A stretch of 64,000 bases of DNA, taken from the NCBI GenBank assembly GCA_020638695.1, contig JACKIB010000014.1:62001-126000 (forward strand), written 5' to 3'. This DNA comes from Planctomycetota bacterium (lineage in GTDB: Bacteria; Planctomycetota; UBA1135; UBA2386). The notes under the pieces are model-generated. The model was given only the letters and a program-made list of their open reading frames with translations, ran no database searches and was not told the DNA's origin. Positions 1 through 10,072 of the stretch are shown one piece after another (positions within the stretch are counted from its first letter, which is position 1; each line of letters opens with the position of its first letter). The position numbers and the translations under genes were made by a program.

Positions 1-1
1 G

Positions 2-619
2 CTGTGGAAGCGGCCATTCGGCTTCGCCGGCCGCGCGCGCAAGCGCGTCGACGGTGACCCCGGCAGCGCCGCGCTGCGCTGGGCCGCGGCCGCGATGGAG
101 GGTCAGGGCGGGGGGCTGCTGGTCGAACCTTGGGTGACGATCGAGGCGGAGTTCGCGCAGCACGCATGGCTCGGCGTCGACGGCCAGTGCCTGCTCGGCG
201 ATCCCACCCGAACCCGATGCGACACGGCGGGCGCCTGGCAGACGTCGCATTCTGGCAGCGCCGGGCTGCTGGCCGACGAGGTCGCTGCGCTGCGCCGCAC
301 CGCGCTGTCGCTCGCCGGTGACCTGCACCGGCTGGGCTACCACGGTCCGTTCGGCATCGATGCGTACCGGTGGCGCGATGACCGCGGCGCGCCCCACTTC
401 GTGCCGTGCGGCGAGCTCAACGCCCGCTTCACCATGGGGTGGTTCGTCGGATTCGCCGCGCGGCCCGAGGTCTGGGAGGTGCTGCGGAACGCGAGTCTGC
501 GCGAATCCCCAGGTGTTGCGCGTCAGGAATCGACGGGCGGTACCTCTGGAGAGGTGCGCCCATGCGATCCCGCGGCAGCAGACGGAACAGGAGGCGCACG
601 TGAAGTGGTTCGACCGTAG
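2..619 (+). CDS. ATP-grasp family enzyme, C-terminal part (5' end outside window)
   Basis: The frame is open from base 2, so the N-terminus lies left of the window; 205 codons plus stop are visible. Near the left edge is a KRPFGFAGRARKRV segment resembling the lysine and glycine-rich loop of ATP-grasp enzymes. Towards the end GIDAYRW and GELNARFTMG resemble the metal-binding Glu/Asn strand of the same fold (E-x-N-A-R). ATP-grasp enzymes join a carboxylate to an amine or thiol through an acyl-phosphate; the substrate cannot be told here. An internal ATG at 95 exists, but homology-like sequence starts before it, so it is not the start. The 3' end overlaps the next gene by 20 bases, suggesting co-transcription. 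The last 40 or so residues are Gly/Glu-rich and probably disordered. Confidence 0.7.
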   Translation: MWKRPFGFAGRARKRVDGDPGSAALRWAAAAMEGQGGGLLVEPWVTIEAEFAQHAWLGVDGQCLLGDPTRTRCDTAGAWQTSHSGSAGLLADEVAALRRTALSLAGDLHRLGYHGPFGIDAYRWRDDRGAPHFVPCGELNARFTMGWFVGFAARPEVWEVLRNASLRESPGVARQESTGGTSGEVRPCDPAAADGTGGAREVVRP

Positions 620-1100
620 CTTCTCGTTCGCATTCCCGGTGGACATCCACCCGTGCGTCGTGGAGCGGCTGCACGGTTTGTTGCCACGGGTGCACCACTT
701 CGTCGCGACCGTCGGTGCGGAACAGTGGACCCGGGTCGAGGGAGCGGCCTGGTCGGCGCAACGCAACATCGGCCACCTCGCGGACCTCGACGAGTTGTTC
801 CGCCAACGGGTCGAGGACCTGCTGGCGGGCCTCCCGGAGCTGCGGCCCGCCGACCTGGAGAACCGTCGCACCGACCTCGCCGACCACGATGCGCAACCGT
901 TCGATGCGGTAGTCGCGCGACTCGCGACCAACCGCTCCGCGCTGCTGCAGCGGGTCGTCGGGCTACCGACGGAGGCGTTCGCACGCAGTGCTCTGCACCC
1001 GCGGTTGTCGACGCCGATGCGCCTGGTGGACTTGCTGTACTTCGTCGCCGAGCACGACGACCACCACTTGGTGCGGATGCGGACGCTGCTGCACGGCTGA
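600..1100 (+). CDS. DinB-like / DUF664-type four-helix metalloprotein
   Basis: 166 residues. The GTG start at 600 is chosen because AGGAGG lies at 589-594, five bases upstream, one of the few good ribosome sites in the window; longer in-frame starts would bury it inside the preceding gene. The protein has the helical pattern of the DinB/YfiT superfamily: a central W-x-x-x-x-x-I-G-H-L-x-D segment near residue 57 and a C-terminal EHDDHHL near residue 154, which would supply metal-binding histidines. Members are often thiol-transferases or of unknown function. It overlaps the upstream ATP-grasp gene by 20 bases, so the two are probably an operon. Family assignment is fairly secure; the reaction is unknown. 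Confidence 0.7.
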   Translation: MKWFDRSFSFAFPVDIHPCVVERLHGLLPRVHHFVATVGAEQWTRVEGAAWSAQRNIGHLADLDELFRQRVEDLLAGLPELRPADLENRRTDLADHDAQPFDAVVARLATNRSALLQRVVGLPTEAFARSALHPRLSTPMRLVDLLYFVAEHDDHHLVRMRTLLHG

Positions 1101-1133
1101 CGCATCGTGCGCCGCCTCGGTCGGCGCGATGCG
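1101..1133 (+). terminator. Strong hairpin directly after the DinB-like gene
   Basis: The first base follows the stop codon. Left arm 1101-1114 and right arm 1122-1133 pair over 12 bases, with a two-base bulge on the left and a seven-base loop. There is no T-run after it, so it is either an atypical terminator or an mRNA 3'-end stabiliser. Confidence 0.4.
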
Positions 1134-1319
1134 CGATGCGCTGGGGTCCTCCGAACTCGCCCGCGACCCTGCAGCGGCCGGCCGATCGTGCGAGTCAGGT
1201 CGACCGTGCCGCGAATGACGCCGTGTCATGGTCGACTCGTCGGCAGTGGGCAAGCCCCGCAGAGCACCTACAATGAACGGCCCTCCATCGGACCTCGTCA
1301 GAGAAGCCGCACCACCCCG

Positions 1320-1733
1320 ATGCAGAAGTTGCTCTACCCGTCGATCCTCGCGACCACCGTGCTTTGGCTGTGGGTCGGGGCGCAGCTCCATGCGCAGCTG
1401 GCGCAGCAGGACGGCGGCAACGAAGCTGCACTACTGGGTTGGTTCCTCGCCGCGACGCTGCAAGCAGGTTTGCTGTACAGCCCGCTCAGTCCCCGGACCG
1501 CACCGGCGAAGTACTACACGGTCGCGGCGATGGTCCCCGGGTTCCTGGTCAACTTGGTGCTCACCGGGGACGTGCTGATCGGGTTCTCCGGGTGGAGTCG
1601 AGGTGCCCCGATGCACTTCGTGTGTGCCTGCGTGGGGTCGACCGCGGTCTACGCTTGGGCCGGATCGGCCCTGCTAGCTGGTGCGAACGAGCGCGGCCCC
1701 TCGTGGCTCGGACCACTGCGCCCGCGGACCTGA
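1320..1733 (+). CDS. Small four-helix membrane protein of unknown function
   Basis: 137 residues. The ATG at 1320 begins directly with a hydrophobic segment (residues 3-21), followed by three more at about 36-52, 58-80 and 93-115, so it is probably an inner-membrane protein with four helices. I do not recognise the family. Upstream codons in frame are Arg/Pro-rich and look non-coding, which supports this start. A TACAAT hexamer at 1269-1274 may be a -10 element. No Shine-Dalgarno sequence is visible. It stands alone between the DinB-like gene and the exported protein at 1827. Confidence 0.55.
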   Translation: MQKLLYPSILATTVLWLWVGAQLHAQLAQQDGGNEAALLGWFLAATLQAGLLYSPLSPRTAPAKYYTVAAMVPGFLVNLVLTGDVLIGFSGWSRGAPMHFVCACVGSTAVYAWAGSALLAGANERGPSWLGPLRPRT

Positions 1734-1813
1734 CGGTTGAACACGCGTGGCGGCGAACCGTGCGGCGGCGGGTGATCCGCTGTCCGAACGCGATGTCGCG
1801 GCACCCCGGTGGG

Positions 1814-1819
1814 TAGACT
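1814..1819 (+). promoter_or_regulatory. Putative -10 hexamer, leaderless start
   Basis: TAGACT lies seven bases before the ATG at 1827, which would place transcription start at or next to the start codon. The paralogue at 3462 has TAGCAT at the same distance. Confidence 0.4.
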
Positions 1820-1826
1820 CGCGCGG

Positions 1827-2870
1827 ATGCGATCCTCCTTGTCATTCCGCTTCCTCCTCCCCTTGGTCGCGCTGCCATGCGCCGTCTTGCCGGCACAGCA
1901 GCGCCGCGTGAGCACCTCCGTCGACGTGCCCCATGGCAAAGTCTCGGTGGCGTACACCCCGGCGCCGCTCGGCGAGCGCTCGCCGGCCGACCTGCCCGCC
2001 GGTTTCGTCTGGCGGATGAGCGCAGGCGCGGCGGCCAAGCTCACCACCACCGTGCCGCTGGCGGATCGCTCGGTGGTGATCGCGCCGGGTACCTACTCGC
2101 TGTCGGCGCGCCGGCTGGCCCAGAAGAAGTTCGAGCTGCTGTTGTTCCGCGACGCCGATCTGTACCAGAAGGGGATTCCGGTGCAGGTGGCTTCCCTGCG
2201 ACTGGACGACGAGGAGACGTCCCAGCCGAATCTCGGCTACACCCTGCGCTGCAGCGGCGACACCTTGCGCCTCAAGCTGCACTGGGGCAAGCACTCCCTG
2301 AACACGCGGCTGCATGTCCTCGAGGTGCACCGGGTCGCTACCCGCATCGCCGGCGAAGCGGCTGAGCTGCTGCTGTTCAAGCTGGACAGTGCGCGCCATC
2401 TGACCCGCATCACCAACGGCGAAACGCTGCTGGTCGGCACCGCACTGCGCAAGGGGGCGCAATCGGTCGAGCTCGCGATCCACGCCAAGCGTCAGGGGTC
2501 CAACATGGAGCTGCTGTTCGACAACGCCAGTCTGGCCCGCGCCGAGCGGATGCGGAAGCAGCGGCAGGAGCAGGAAAAGATGCTGGCGGGCGCGTTGGAA
2601 CGCGAGAAGGACGAGGCGCGGAAGTCGCGGATTGCGCAACGCTTGGAGTGGGTGCGCAAGGACCTCACGCAGTGGAGCGCGTTGCACACCGCCGCGGCCG
2701 CGCTGCGCGAGACCGTTACTTTCAAGTCTGCGGGGATCGAAGACGTGCGCCAGACTGCTGCGCACCTGTCGGTCGACGCGTCGGACAAGGATGGCAAGCT
2801 GACCCTGGGTATCGGGTTGGGACGCAAACTCGCCCGCTTCGAGGTGTCCGAGGCGTCCTTCCGCAAGTAG
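1827..2870 (+). CDS. Exported DUF2911-like protein with C-terminal coiled coil
   Basis: 347 residues. The ATG at 1827 starts a classical signal peptide (basic MR, hydrophobic core, cleavage after LPAQ near residue 25); an ATG at 1809 would add six residues before it. Residues 60-125 contain W-R-x-S-A-G-A-A and a G-T-Y-x-L turn like the DUF2911 beta domain. Residues 235-300 are charged, rich in Glu/Lys/Arg/Gln, and predict a coiled coil. A paralogue lies at 3462-4496 with the same plan: signal peptide, W-x-L-G/S strand, P-G-x-x-x-L-S turn, helical stretch, and a C-terminal L-G-I-G-L-G-R-K/F-G-L-R-T strand. The function is unknown; periplasmic or cell-surface location is inferred from the signal peptide. 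Confidence 0.65.
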   Translation: MRSSLSFRFLLPLVALPCAVLPAQQRRVSTSVDVPHGKVSVAYTPAPLGERSPADLPAGFVWRMSAGAAAKLTTTVPLADRSVVIAPGTYSLSARRLAQKKFELLLFRDADLYQKGIPVQVASLRLDDEETSQPNLGYTLRCSGDTLRLKLHWGKHSLNTRLHVLEVHRVATRIAGEAAELLLFKLDSARHLTRITNGETLLVGTALRKGAQSVELAIHAKRQGSNMELLFDNASLARAERMRKQRQEQEKMLAGALEREKDEARKSRIAQRLEWVRKDLTQWSALHTAAAALRETVTFKSAGIEDVRQTAAHLSVDASDKDGKLTLGIGLGRKLARFEVSEASFRK

Positions 2871-2931
2871 CCTCCGGGCAGTTTTCCCTACTCGACCGAA
2901 GCGTGTCGGGCTAATCTCGACGCTCTCGAAC

Positions 2932-3276
2932 GTGGACGCCGCACACACCCCGCCGAACCAGCCCAAAGCGACGGTGCGAACCGACCCGGACTGCCAGGAG
3001 GTCAAGCGCCGGTTGCGGGTCGCTCGCAACGCGCTGGGCATCTCCCAACGGGAGGCCACGCAGCGGGCCGGGATCTCGCAGTCGGTACTCGAGAAGTACG
3101 AGTCGCGCGACAACCTGCGCCTGCCGAGCACGAGACAGCTGTTTCGCCTCGCTGAGGTCTACGGGGTGGCCATCGACTACTTGCTGGGGCGAACCGACCA
3201 ACCGGCGCTCGGGCCCGCGACACGGACCTCGGCGCTCGGGCAGGTCGAGCAGTCCGCGAGCCCCGACCTTTCGTGA
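2932..3276 (+). CDS. XRE-family helix-turn-helix transcriptional regulator
   Basis: 114 residues from a GTG start. Residues 22-80 form an HTH_3/XRE domain: VKRRLRVARNALGISQREA, then the recognition-helix segment AGISQSVLEKYE, then LFRLAEVYGVAIDYLLGR, the usual third-helix and dimer-contact pattern. The N-terminal 20 residues and C-terminal 30 residues are Pro/Ala/Ser-rich and probably flexible. It sits between two paralogous exported proteins and its TGA overlaps an upstream in-frame GTG of the second one, so it may control them; that is inference from position only. TAATCT at 2911-2916 may be its -10 element. Confidence 0.85.
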   Translation: MDAAHTPPNQPKATVRTDPDCQEVKRRLRVARNALGISQREATQRAGISQSVLEKYESRDNLRLPSTRQLFRLAEVYGVAIDYLLGRTDQPALGPATRTSALGQVEQSASPDLS

Positions 3277-3448
3277 CCGATCTGCTGCGACGGGTGAAGT
3301 CGCAGCGGGCTGCTTCGATCGTCGAACCGCGCTCCGCCGCGGTGCCTCGCCCCGCATCCGCGCATGGCCCCCGACCGGTCCGGCGCGATCGCACCACGTC
3401 GCGGTCGGTCGAGGTGCGTCCGTGGGTGCCCTTGCCGCGCGCCCGGGG

Positions 3449-3454
3449 TAGCAT
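3449..3454 (+). promoter_or_regulatory. Putative -10 hexamer, leaderless start
   Basis: TAGCAT ends seven bases before the ATG at 3462, matching the spacing before the paralogue at 1827. It helps choose 3462 over the in-frame ATG at 3453, which overlaps the hexamer. Confidence 0.4.
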
Positions 3455-3461
3455 GGTGCCG

Positions 3462-4496
3462 ATGCGCCCCCACCCGTTCTCCGTGCTCCTGGTCTTCGCC
3501 GGCGCCGTGGCCGGCCAGTCCGCTTCCCATGGCGTAGCCGCCCAGGTCGGCAAGGAGTCGGCAGTCGAAGTCGCCGGAGGCCGGGTTGCCATCCACTACC
3601 GCCCGGTGGCCGTGCGGTCGTCGTCGCTGGAGCGACTGCAAGCCCCCGGCCACGTGTGGTCGCTCGGTGTGGACCAGGCGGCCGAGCTGTCGACCGACGT
3701 GGCGCTCTATGGCGGGAAGGTGCTGATCCCGCCGGGGCGGCATCGGCTGTCCACGTGGTTTCGCAAACGCGGCGACTGGCGGTTGTTGGTGTTCGATGCC
3801 GCGCGCAGCGCCACCTACCGGGCCGGAACCCCCTACCGCGACTTCGCCCTGCGCCATCGCGAGAGCGAAAACACGTCCGAGCTGCTGCGATTCGAGATCA
3901 CTGCGGACACCCAGGGGCAGCCGCACCGGGTGCGCTTGAAGATCATCGCCGGCAAGTCGGTGCTGCAGCTGCGCTTGATCGCACTCCCGGTCGATCGATT
4001 CCCGGGCCAGATCGAGGGCGTGCCGGCGACCTACGAGTTCTACCGCTGGCCGGCACAGGGCTTCGTGCAGGGGCCGCTGCGCTCGTACGAGGTTCTGCCG
4101 GTAGGACGGCTGCACACCTCCGGTGAGTTCGGCACGGTGTACGACTTGACGTGCCAGCACGACGGCAAGGGCATCATGATGCTGTTCCGGAGCTCTTCGC
4201 TGCGGAACCACGAGGAACTGTTGGTGAAGGCTTCCACCGAGCTGCGCAAGCGCCCGAGCGACGAGGCGCTACGCAACCGAATCGGTGCCCTGCAGAAAGC
4301 ACTCGAGGTGCAGCGTCAGCTGCAGACCGATGTGCTGGTACCGTGCCCGGTGACGATGCGGAAGGACCGTGCGGCTCAGCTCGTGGTCACCCCGAAGCTC
4401 GGCAGCGATGGGCCGACGTTCGAGATGGCGTTCGGACTGCGCACTGCGGTGTTCCCGGTGCACGGTGCTCGATTCCGGCGCATCGCCTGGCGTTGA
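3462..4496 (+). CDS. Exported DUF2911-like protein, paralogue of the 1827 gene
   Basis: 344 residues. Start 3462 gives a compact signal peptide (MRPHPFSVLLVFAGAVAGQ) parallel to that of the paralogue; 3453 is possible, and an open frame reaching back to a GTG at 3273 is rejected because its codons look non-coding. Residues 45-150 carry the same domain plan as the 1827 protein (VWSLGVDQAAEL, IPPGRHRLSTW, DWRLLVFD). Residues 250-290 form a short Glu/Lys/Arg/Leu-rich helix, shorter than the coiled coil of the paralogue. No catalytic motif is visible. The pair probably arose by duplication around or with the XRE gene between them. The function is unknown; periplasmic or surface location is inferred. 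Confidence 0.65.
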   Translation: MRPHPFSVLLVFAGAVAGQSASHGVAAQVGKESAVEVAGGRVAIHYRPVAVRSSSLERLQAPGHVWSLGVDQAAELSTDVALYGGKVLIPPGRHRLSTWFRKRGDWRLLVFDAARSATYRAGTPYRDFALRHRESENTSELLRFEITADTQGQPHRVRLKIIAGKSVLQLRLIALPVDRFPGQIEGVPATYEFYRWPAQGFVQGPLRSYEVLPVGRLHTSGEFGTVYDLTCQHDGKGIMMLFRSSSLRNHEELLVKASTELRKRPSDEALRNRIGALQKALEVQRQLQTDVLVPCPVTMRKDRAAQLVVTPKLGSDGPTFEMAFGLRTAVFPVHGARFRRIAWR

Positions 4497-4530
4497 TGTA
4501 CGAGCCGCGGACGGGCCGCGGCCGCCGCGG

Positions 4531-6936
4531 ATGAAGGTTCTCGTCGCCGAGAAGCCCTCAGTAGCGCGCGAGCTGGCAGCGTACCTCGGAGCGCGGCGGC
4601 GGCGCGACGGCTACTTCGAGGGCGACGACTGTCGCGTGACGTGGGCGATCGGGCACCTGGTCGGGCTCAAGGAGCCGCAGGACTACGACCCGGTGTGGCA
4701 GCGCTGGAGCCTGCAGTCACTGCCGATCCTGCCGCGCCGATTCGAGCTGAAGGCGCTCGACGATCCGCGGTCTCGTGCCCAACTGGACATCGTGCTCGGA
4801 CTGATCCGCGCTGCGGACGAGCTGATCTGCGCGACGGACGCGGGGCGCGAGGGGGAACTGATCTTCCGCTACATCCTGGAGCTCGGCGGCTGTACCGACA
4901 AACCGGTGCAACGGTTGTGGCTCAGCGCCCTGACCGAGTCGGCGATCGCCGCGGCGTTCGCCGACCTTCGGCCGGCCAGCGAGTTCGACCGGCTGTACGC
5001 CGCCGCGCGGTCGCGCAGCCAGGCCGACTGGTTGGTCGGGATCAACGGGACCCGCGCCTACACGGTGCGGTTCGGCCGTGGCGTGCTGTGGAGTCTCGGT
5101 CGGGTGCAGACACCGGTACTGGCGCTGATCGCCGCGCGCGACGACGAGATCCACCAATTCGTCGCCGAGCCGTGGCACGAGCTGCGCACCCGCTACCGGA
5201 AGGTCTGGTTCAAGCACGCTGCGGAACGGTTTCGCGACCCGCAGGCCGCCAACGCGCTACTCGAACGGGTGCGTGCTGCGCCGCTCACCATCCAGGGTCT
5301 GGAGACCAAGGAAGAGCGCCTACCACCACCGCCGTTGTACGACTTGACTTCGCTGCAGCGCGACCTCAACACCGCGCACGGGCTGTCGGCGGCGGACACT
5401 CTGCAGTACGCCCAAGAGTTGTACGAGCGCAAGGCGATCACCTACCCGCGCACCGACGCGCGCCACCTTCCCGACAGCATGCACGCTGAACTGGTGGCGA
5501 CCCTGCGACGACTAGGTCGGATCGAGCGCTTCGCTCCGTGGATCGCTCGGCTCGATCTCGACGCGCTGCCGCGAAGCCCGCGCGTCTTCGACGACACGAA
5601 GGTGAGCGATCACCACGCCATCGTGCCCACCGGCAATGCGCCGAACGGGGGCCACGCCCTGGTGTACGAGGCGATCGTGCGGCGCACCGTCGCCGCGTTC
5701 TACCCGGCATGTCGCCGCGAGGTCACCACGGTTGCGGCGCTCGTCGAGGACGTGCCGTTCAAGGCGCGCGGAACGCGGGTGGTCGACCCGGGTCACACGG
5801 TTCTCGAGGAAGCTCCAGCGCGTGCGGGCACCGCGCCCCGGGGGCGGCGGCGCGGTGCGGCGCGCGACGGCGAGGACGCCGAGGGCGACTCCGACCAAGA
5901 GTTGCCCGAGCTGCGGGTGGGTGAATCGGGTCCCCACCAGCCCGAGGTCCGCAGCGGCGAGACGCGACCGCCACGACCGTTCACCGAGAGCACACTGCTC
6001 GGCGCCATGGAGACCGCCGGCAAGCTGGTGGAAGACGAGCAGCTGCGCCAGGCACTCAAGGCCCGTGGCCTCGGCACACCGGCGACTCGGGCGGCGATCC
6101 TCGAGACGTTGATTCGCCGCCGCTACGTGCGTCGCGAGCGCCGCAACCTGCGCGCTACCGACCTGGGGCGCTACCTGGTTGCGCTGGTGCGCGACCCGAT
6201 CTTGAAGTCGCCGGAACTCACCGGGGAATGGGAAGCGAAGCTCGAGGCGATCCAGACCGGGGCGATGGACGACGGCCAGTTCATGGCGGAGATCGAAGCG
6301 TTCACCGGCGAGCTGGTCGGCAACAGCCAGCCGCTGCCGATCGACACCAAGCGTCTGGGCGCGTGCCCGCGCTGCGGCGCGGAGGTGATCCGGGGCAGCA
6401 AGGGCTTCGGCTGCAGCAGCTGGCGCGACGGGTGCGGGTTCGTGCTGTGGCAGGAGTACCGCGGCCACACCATCTCCCCGAGTCAGGCCGCCGAGCTGTT
6501 GCAGCGGCGGATCTGCCTCGGCCCGGTGCCGATCGAGGGTGCGCCGGCGGTGCTCTGCCTGACCGCCGGCGGTGCGGTGTTGCACCTGCAGGTGCCGAGC
6601 AGGGCAGACCAGGCCGGCGCGCCGCCGCAACGCGGGCGGAGCCCGACCCCGCCCGCTCCCGCGTCGAACACCGAGGCCCCCGCCGCCACGCCCTGCCCGG
6701 TGTGCCGCGCGCCGATGGTCGAACGGCGCGACGCCTACGGTTGCTCCGCACCCGAGGCGCGGTGCTCGTTCCGCATTCCCAAGCAGATCGCCGGCAAGCA
6801 GATCACCCGGGCAGTCGCCAAGCAGCTGCTGACCAAAGGGCGCACGCGGCTGCTGCGCGGCTTCGTGTCGCCCACCGAGCCGAGCTTCGCCGCGCGGCTC
6901 CACCTCCGCGAAGGTCGAGTCGAGCTGGAGGCGTGA
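4531..6936 (+). CDS. topB: DNA topoisomerase III (type IA)
   Basis: 801 residues. The ATG at 4531 opens directly with MKVLVAEKPSVARELA, the Toprim start of bacterial topoisomerase III, so longer in-frame starts are rejected. The enzyme cuts one DNA strand through a 5'-phosphotyrosine and passes another strand, decatenating replication and recombination intermediates. Acidic Toprim residues sit in CATDAGREGELIFRYI; the catalytic tyrosine is Y305 in ITYPRTD. Between about residues 426 and 486 is a low-complexity Arg/Gly/Glu/Pro-rich insert not typical of the core. The C-terminus has two Cys-rich modules, CPRCGAEVIRGSKGFGCSSW near 610 and CPVCRAPMVERRDAYGCSAP near 725, like zinc-ribbon topo C-terminal repeats; the second is followed by a KQIAGKQITRAVAKQLL segment. 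Single gene, 37 bases before glnS. Confidence 0.93.
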   Translation: MKVLVAEKPSVARELAAYLGARRRRDGYFEGDDCRVTWAIGHLVGLKEPQDYDPVWQRWSLQSLPILPRRFELKALDDPRSRAQLDIVLGLIRAADELICATDAGREGELIFRYILELGGCTDKPVQRLWLSALTESAIAAAFADLRPASEFDRLYAAARSRSQADWLVGINGTRAYTVRFGRGVLWSLGRVQTPVLALIAARDDEIHQFVAEPWHELRTRYRKVWFKHAAERFRDPQAANALLERVRAAPLTIQGLETKEERLPPPPLYDLTSLQRDLNTAHGLSAADTLQYAQELYERKAITYPRTDARHLPDSMHAELVATLRRLGRIERFAPWIARLDLDALPRSPRVFDDTKVSDHHAIVPTGNAPNGGHALVYEAIVRRTVAAFYPACRREVTTVAALVEDVPFKARGTRVVDPGHTVLEEAPARAGTAPRGRRRGAARDGEDAEGDSDQELPELRVGESGPHQPEVRSGETRPPRPFTESTLLGAMETAGKLVEDEQLRQALKARGLGTPATRAAILETLIRRRYVRRERRNLRATDLGRYLVALVRDPILKSPELTGEWEAKLEAIQTGAMDDGQFMAEIEAFTGELVGNSQPLPIDTKRLGACPRCGAEVIRGSKGFGCSSWRDGCGFVLWQEYRGHTISPSQAAELLQRRICLGPVPIEGAPAVLCLTAGGAVLHLQVPSRADQAGAPPQRGRSPTPPAPASNTEAPAATPCPVCRAPMVERRDAYGCSAPEARCSFRIPKQIAGKQITRAVAKQLLTKGRTRLLRGFVSPTEPSFAARLHLREGRVELEA

Positions 6937-6973
6937 CGCGGACCGTGCGGCCACCTACAACAGCGGCACGAAC

Positions 6974-8662
<1,689 letters not shown>

Positions 8663-8708
8663 CGCGTGATTCGGGTGAACCGGTCGCCCGCACCCCCGTC
8701 CTCACCAA

Positions 8709-10070
8709 CTACCGTGGCGCCGTCGTGAGCAATTCGCGCAGGCTTCCATCCGGCGAGAGTGCCAGACTCCGGACCCCGCGCCGCGCGCCCTCGGGGCTCG
8801 TGGCGAAGGAGAACGACACTGGCCGACCATGTAGCTGGCGCAACGGTTGGAGGATCCGGCGAGCGACCCAGATACGCGTGCCGGGCTCCCCGTTCACCTG
8901 AAACCGGCAGGTCCCCGCCCGGTCGGTTGCGTCCACCAGCGCCGCAGCATCCGCGTAGGTTCGCCGCACCACGCGACCGTCCATCGAATACAGCACCTGG
9001 GTCGCGATCCCGTGCAGCACCAGCACCGCGGCAAAGCCCCAGGAGAGCGCCGCCCGCCAGCGGCCGCCGCGCTGGGTCGTGATCGCCCACGCGAGCGCGG
9101 TGGCCACCGCGGCGCTCGACGCGTACAGGTAGTGCCCTTCCGCCTTGGGGAGCAGCAGTACCGGCAGCACCGGGATCACCGCGAGCAGCAGCAGAGCGAA
9201 TGTGCGACGCCGGCCCAGACTCGCGGCGGTAGTGACCACGAATCCGGCGGCGAGCGCGAGGCCGATCGCGGTCGACAGCGTGCGACCGAGTTCGTTCCAG
9301 CCGACCCGCAACACCGGCGCGAACGGGTAGCTGAGGTAGACCAGAGCATTGCGCAGCACGTTGGACTCGACCGACAGTGCGTAGCTATCGGAGGTCGCCT
9401 GCTCCGGGTTCCCGAGCACCCGCCAGACGGCGAACGCGCCGCACAGCGAGGTCAGTACGACCAGCACCGCGGTGCCGCGGTGCCGCACTCGGTCGGTGCG
9501 CTGCAGCACCAAGCACAGCAGGGGCAGCACCGCTGCGGATTCCTTGCACATCAGTGCGGCGATCTGACAGACCACCAACCCGACGCCCCAGCCGAGCCGT
9601 GGCGACTCGAGCAGACGAAGCCACGCGAGGCAGCCGCACAGCAACCAGGCGGTAGCGAGCCGATCGTACACCGCTGCCGCCCAGGCGACGGCGTGCACCG
9701 ACAGCGCCGACACGCTGAACAGCGCGGCCGCCCAGAACGCCACCCGTGCCCCCACCGTGCGGCGCACCAGCAGCCACACCAAGCCGGTGCACAGCAGGTG
9801 TTCGGCTACCGAAACTGCGTGTACCAGCTGCGGCGTGTCGCCGAACGCCCACAGAGTCGTCAGGAACGCGTCGTAGCCCAGTGGCCGGTAGAACAACCCG
9901 TAGTCCCACGGGCTCGCCAAAGGGAGCTCGGACAGCGCGAGCCCACGAATCCGGTCCAGCAGCTCGATCTCGTCGTGGCAGAAGTAGCCCGGATTGCTCA
10001 GCAGCACGGCTTGCGCCGCGATGAACAACAGAAGCCACCCGAAGCGGGGCCCTCCCGTGGGTGGCGGCAT
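8709..10070 (-). CDS. Polytopic membrane protein, GT39/ArnT-like glycosyltransferase
   Basis: 453 residues, with about ten hydrophobic segments between residues 12 and 350. The first hydrophobic helix is followed by a short extracytoplasmic loop with HDE near residue 33, the position where GT-C fold transferases (PMT/ArnT/DUF2723 relatives) carry their catalytic acid. A Lys-Glu pair (MCKES, near 183) is also common in that group. Such enzymes transfer a sugar from a polyprenyl-phosphate carrier at the periplasmic face; donor and acceptor are unknown. Its ATG lies two bases after the stop of the giant PVC dehydrogenase gene, so it is the last gene of that operon. A second protein of this kind is at 42444-43775. 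Assignment rests on topology, not on a full motif set. Confidence 0.6.
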   Translation of the reverse strand: MPPPTGGPRFGWLLLFIAAQAVLLSNPGYFCHDEIELLDRIRGLALSELPLASPWDYGLFYRPLGYDAFLTTLWAFGDTPQLVHAVSVAEHLLCTGLVWLLVRRTVGARVAFWAAALFSVSALSVHAVAWAAAVYDRLATAWLLCGCLAWLRLLESPRLGWGVGLVVCQIAALMCKESAAVLPLLCLVLQRTDRVRHRGTAVLVVLTSLCGAFAVWRVLGNPEQATSDSYALSVESNVLRNALVYLSYPFAPVLRVGWNELGRTLSTAIGLALAAGFVVTTAASLGRRRTFALLLLAVIPVLPVLLLPKAEGHYLYASSAAVATALAWAITTQRGGRWRAALSWGFAAVLVLHGIATQVLYSMDGRVVRRTYADAAALVDATDRAGTCRFQVNGEPGTRIWVARRILQPLRQLHGRPVSFSFATSPEGARRGVRSLALSPDGSLRELLTTAPR

Positions 10071-10072
10071 CC

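Noticed and set aside
1842..3131. A 429-codon minus-strand frame
   Set aside because: It is antisense to the exported DUF2911-like protein and has no fold or motif.
3273..3461. N-terminal extension of the second exported protein from a GTG overlapping the XRE stop
   Set aside because: The overlap looks like coupling, but the 63 residues are Arg/Pro/Ser-rich and would bury the signal peptide. The promoter-like hexamer and the paralogue favour 3462.
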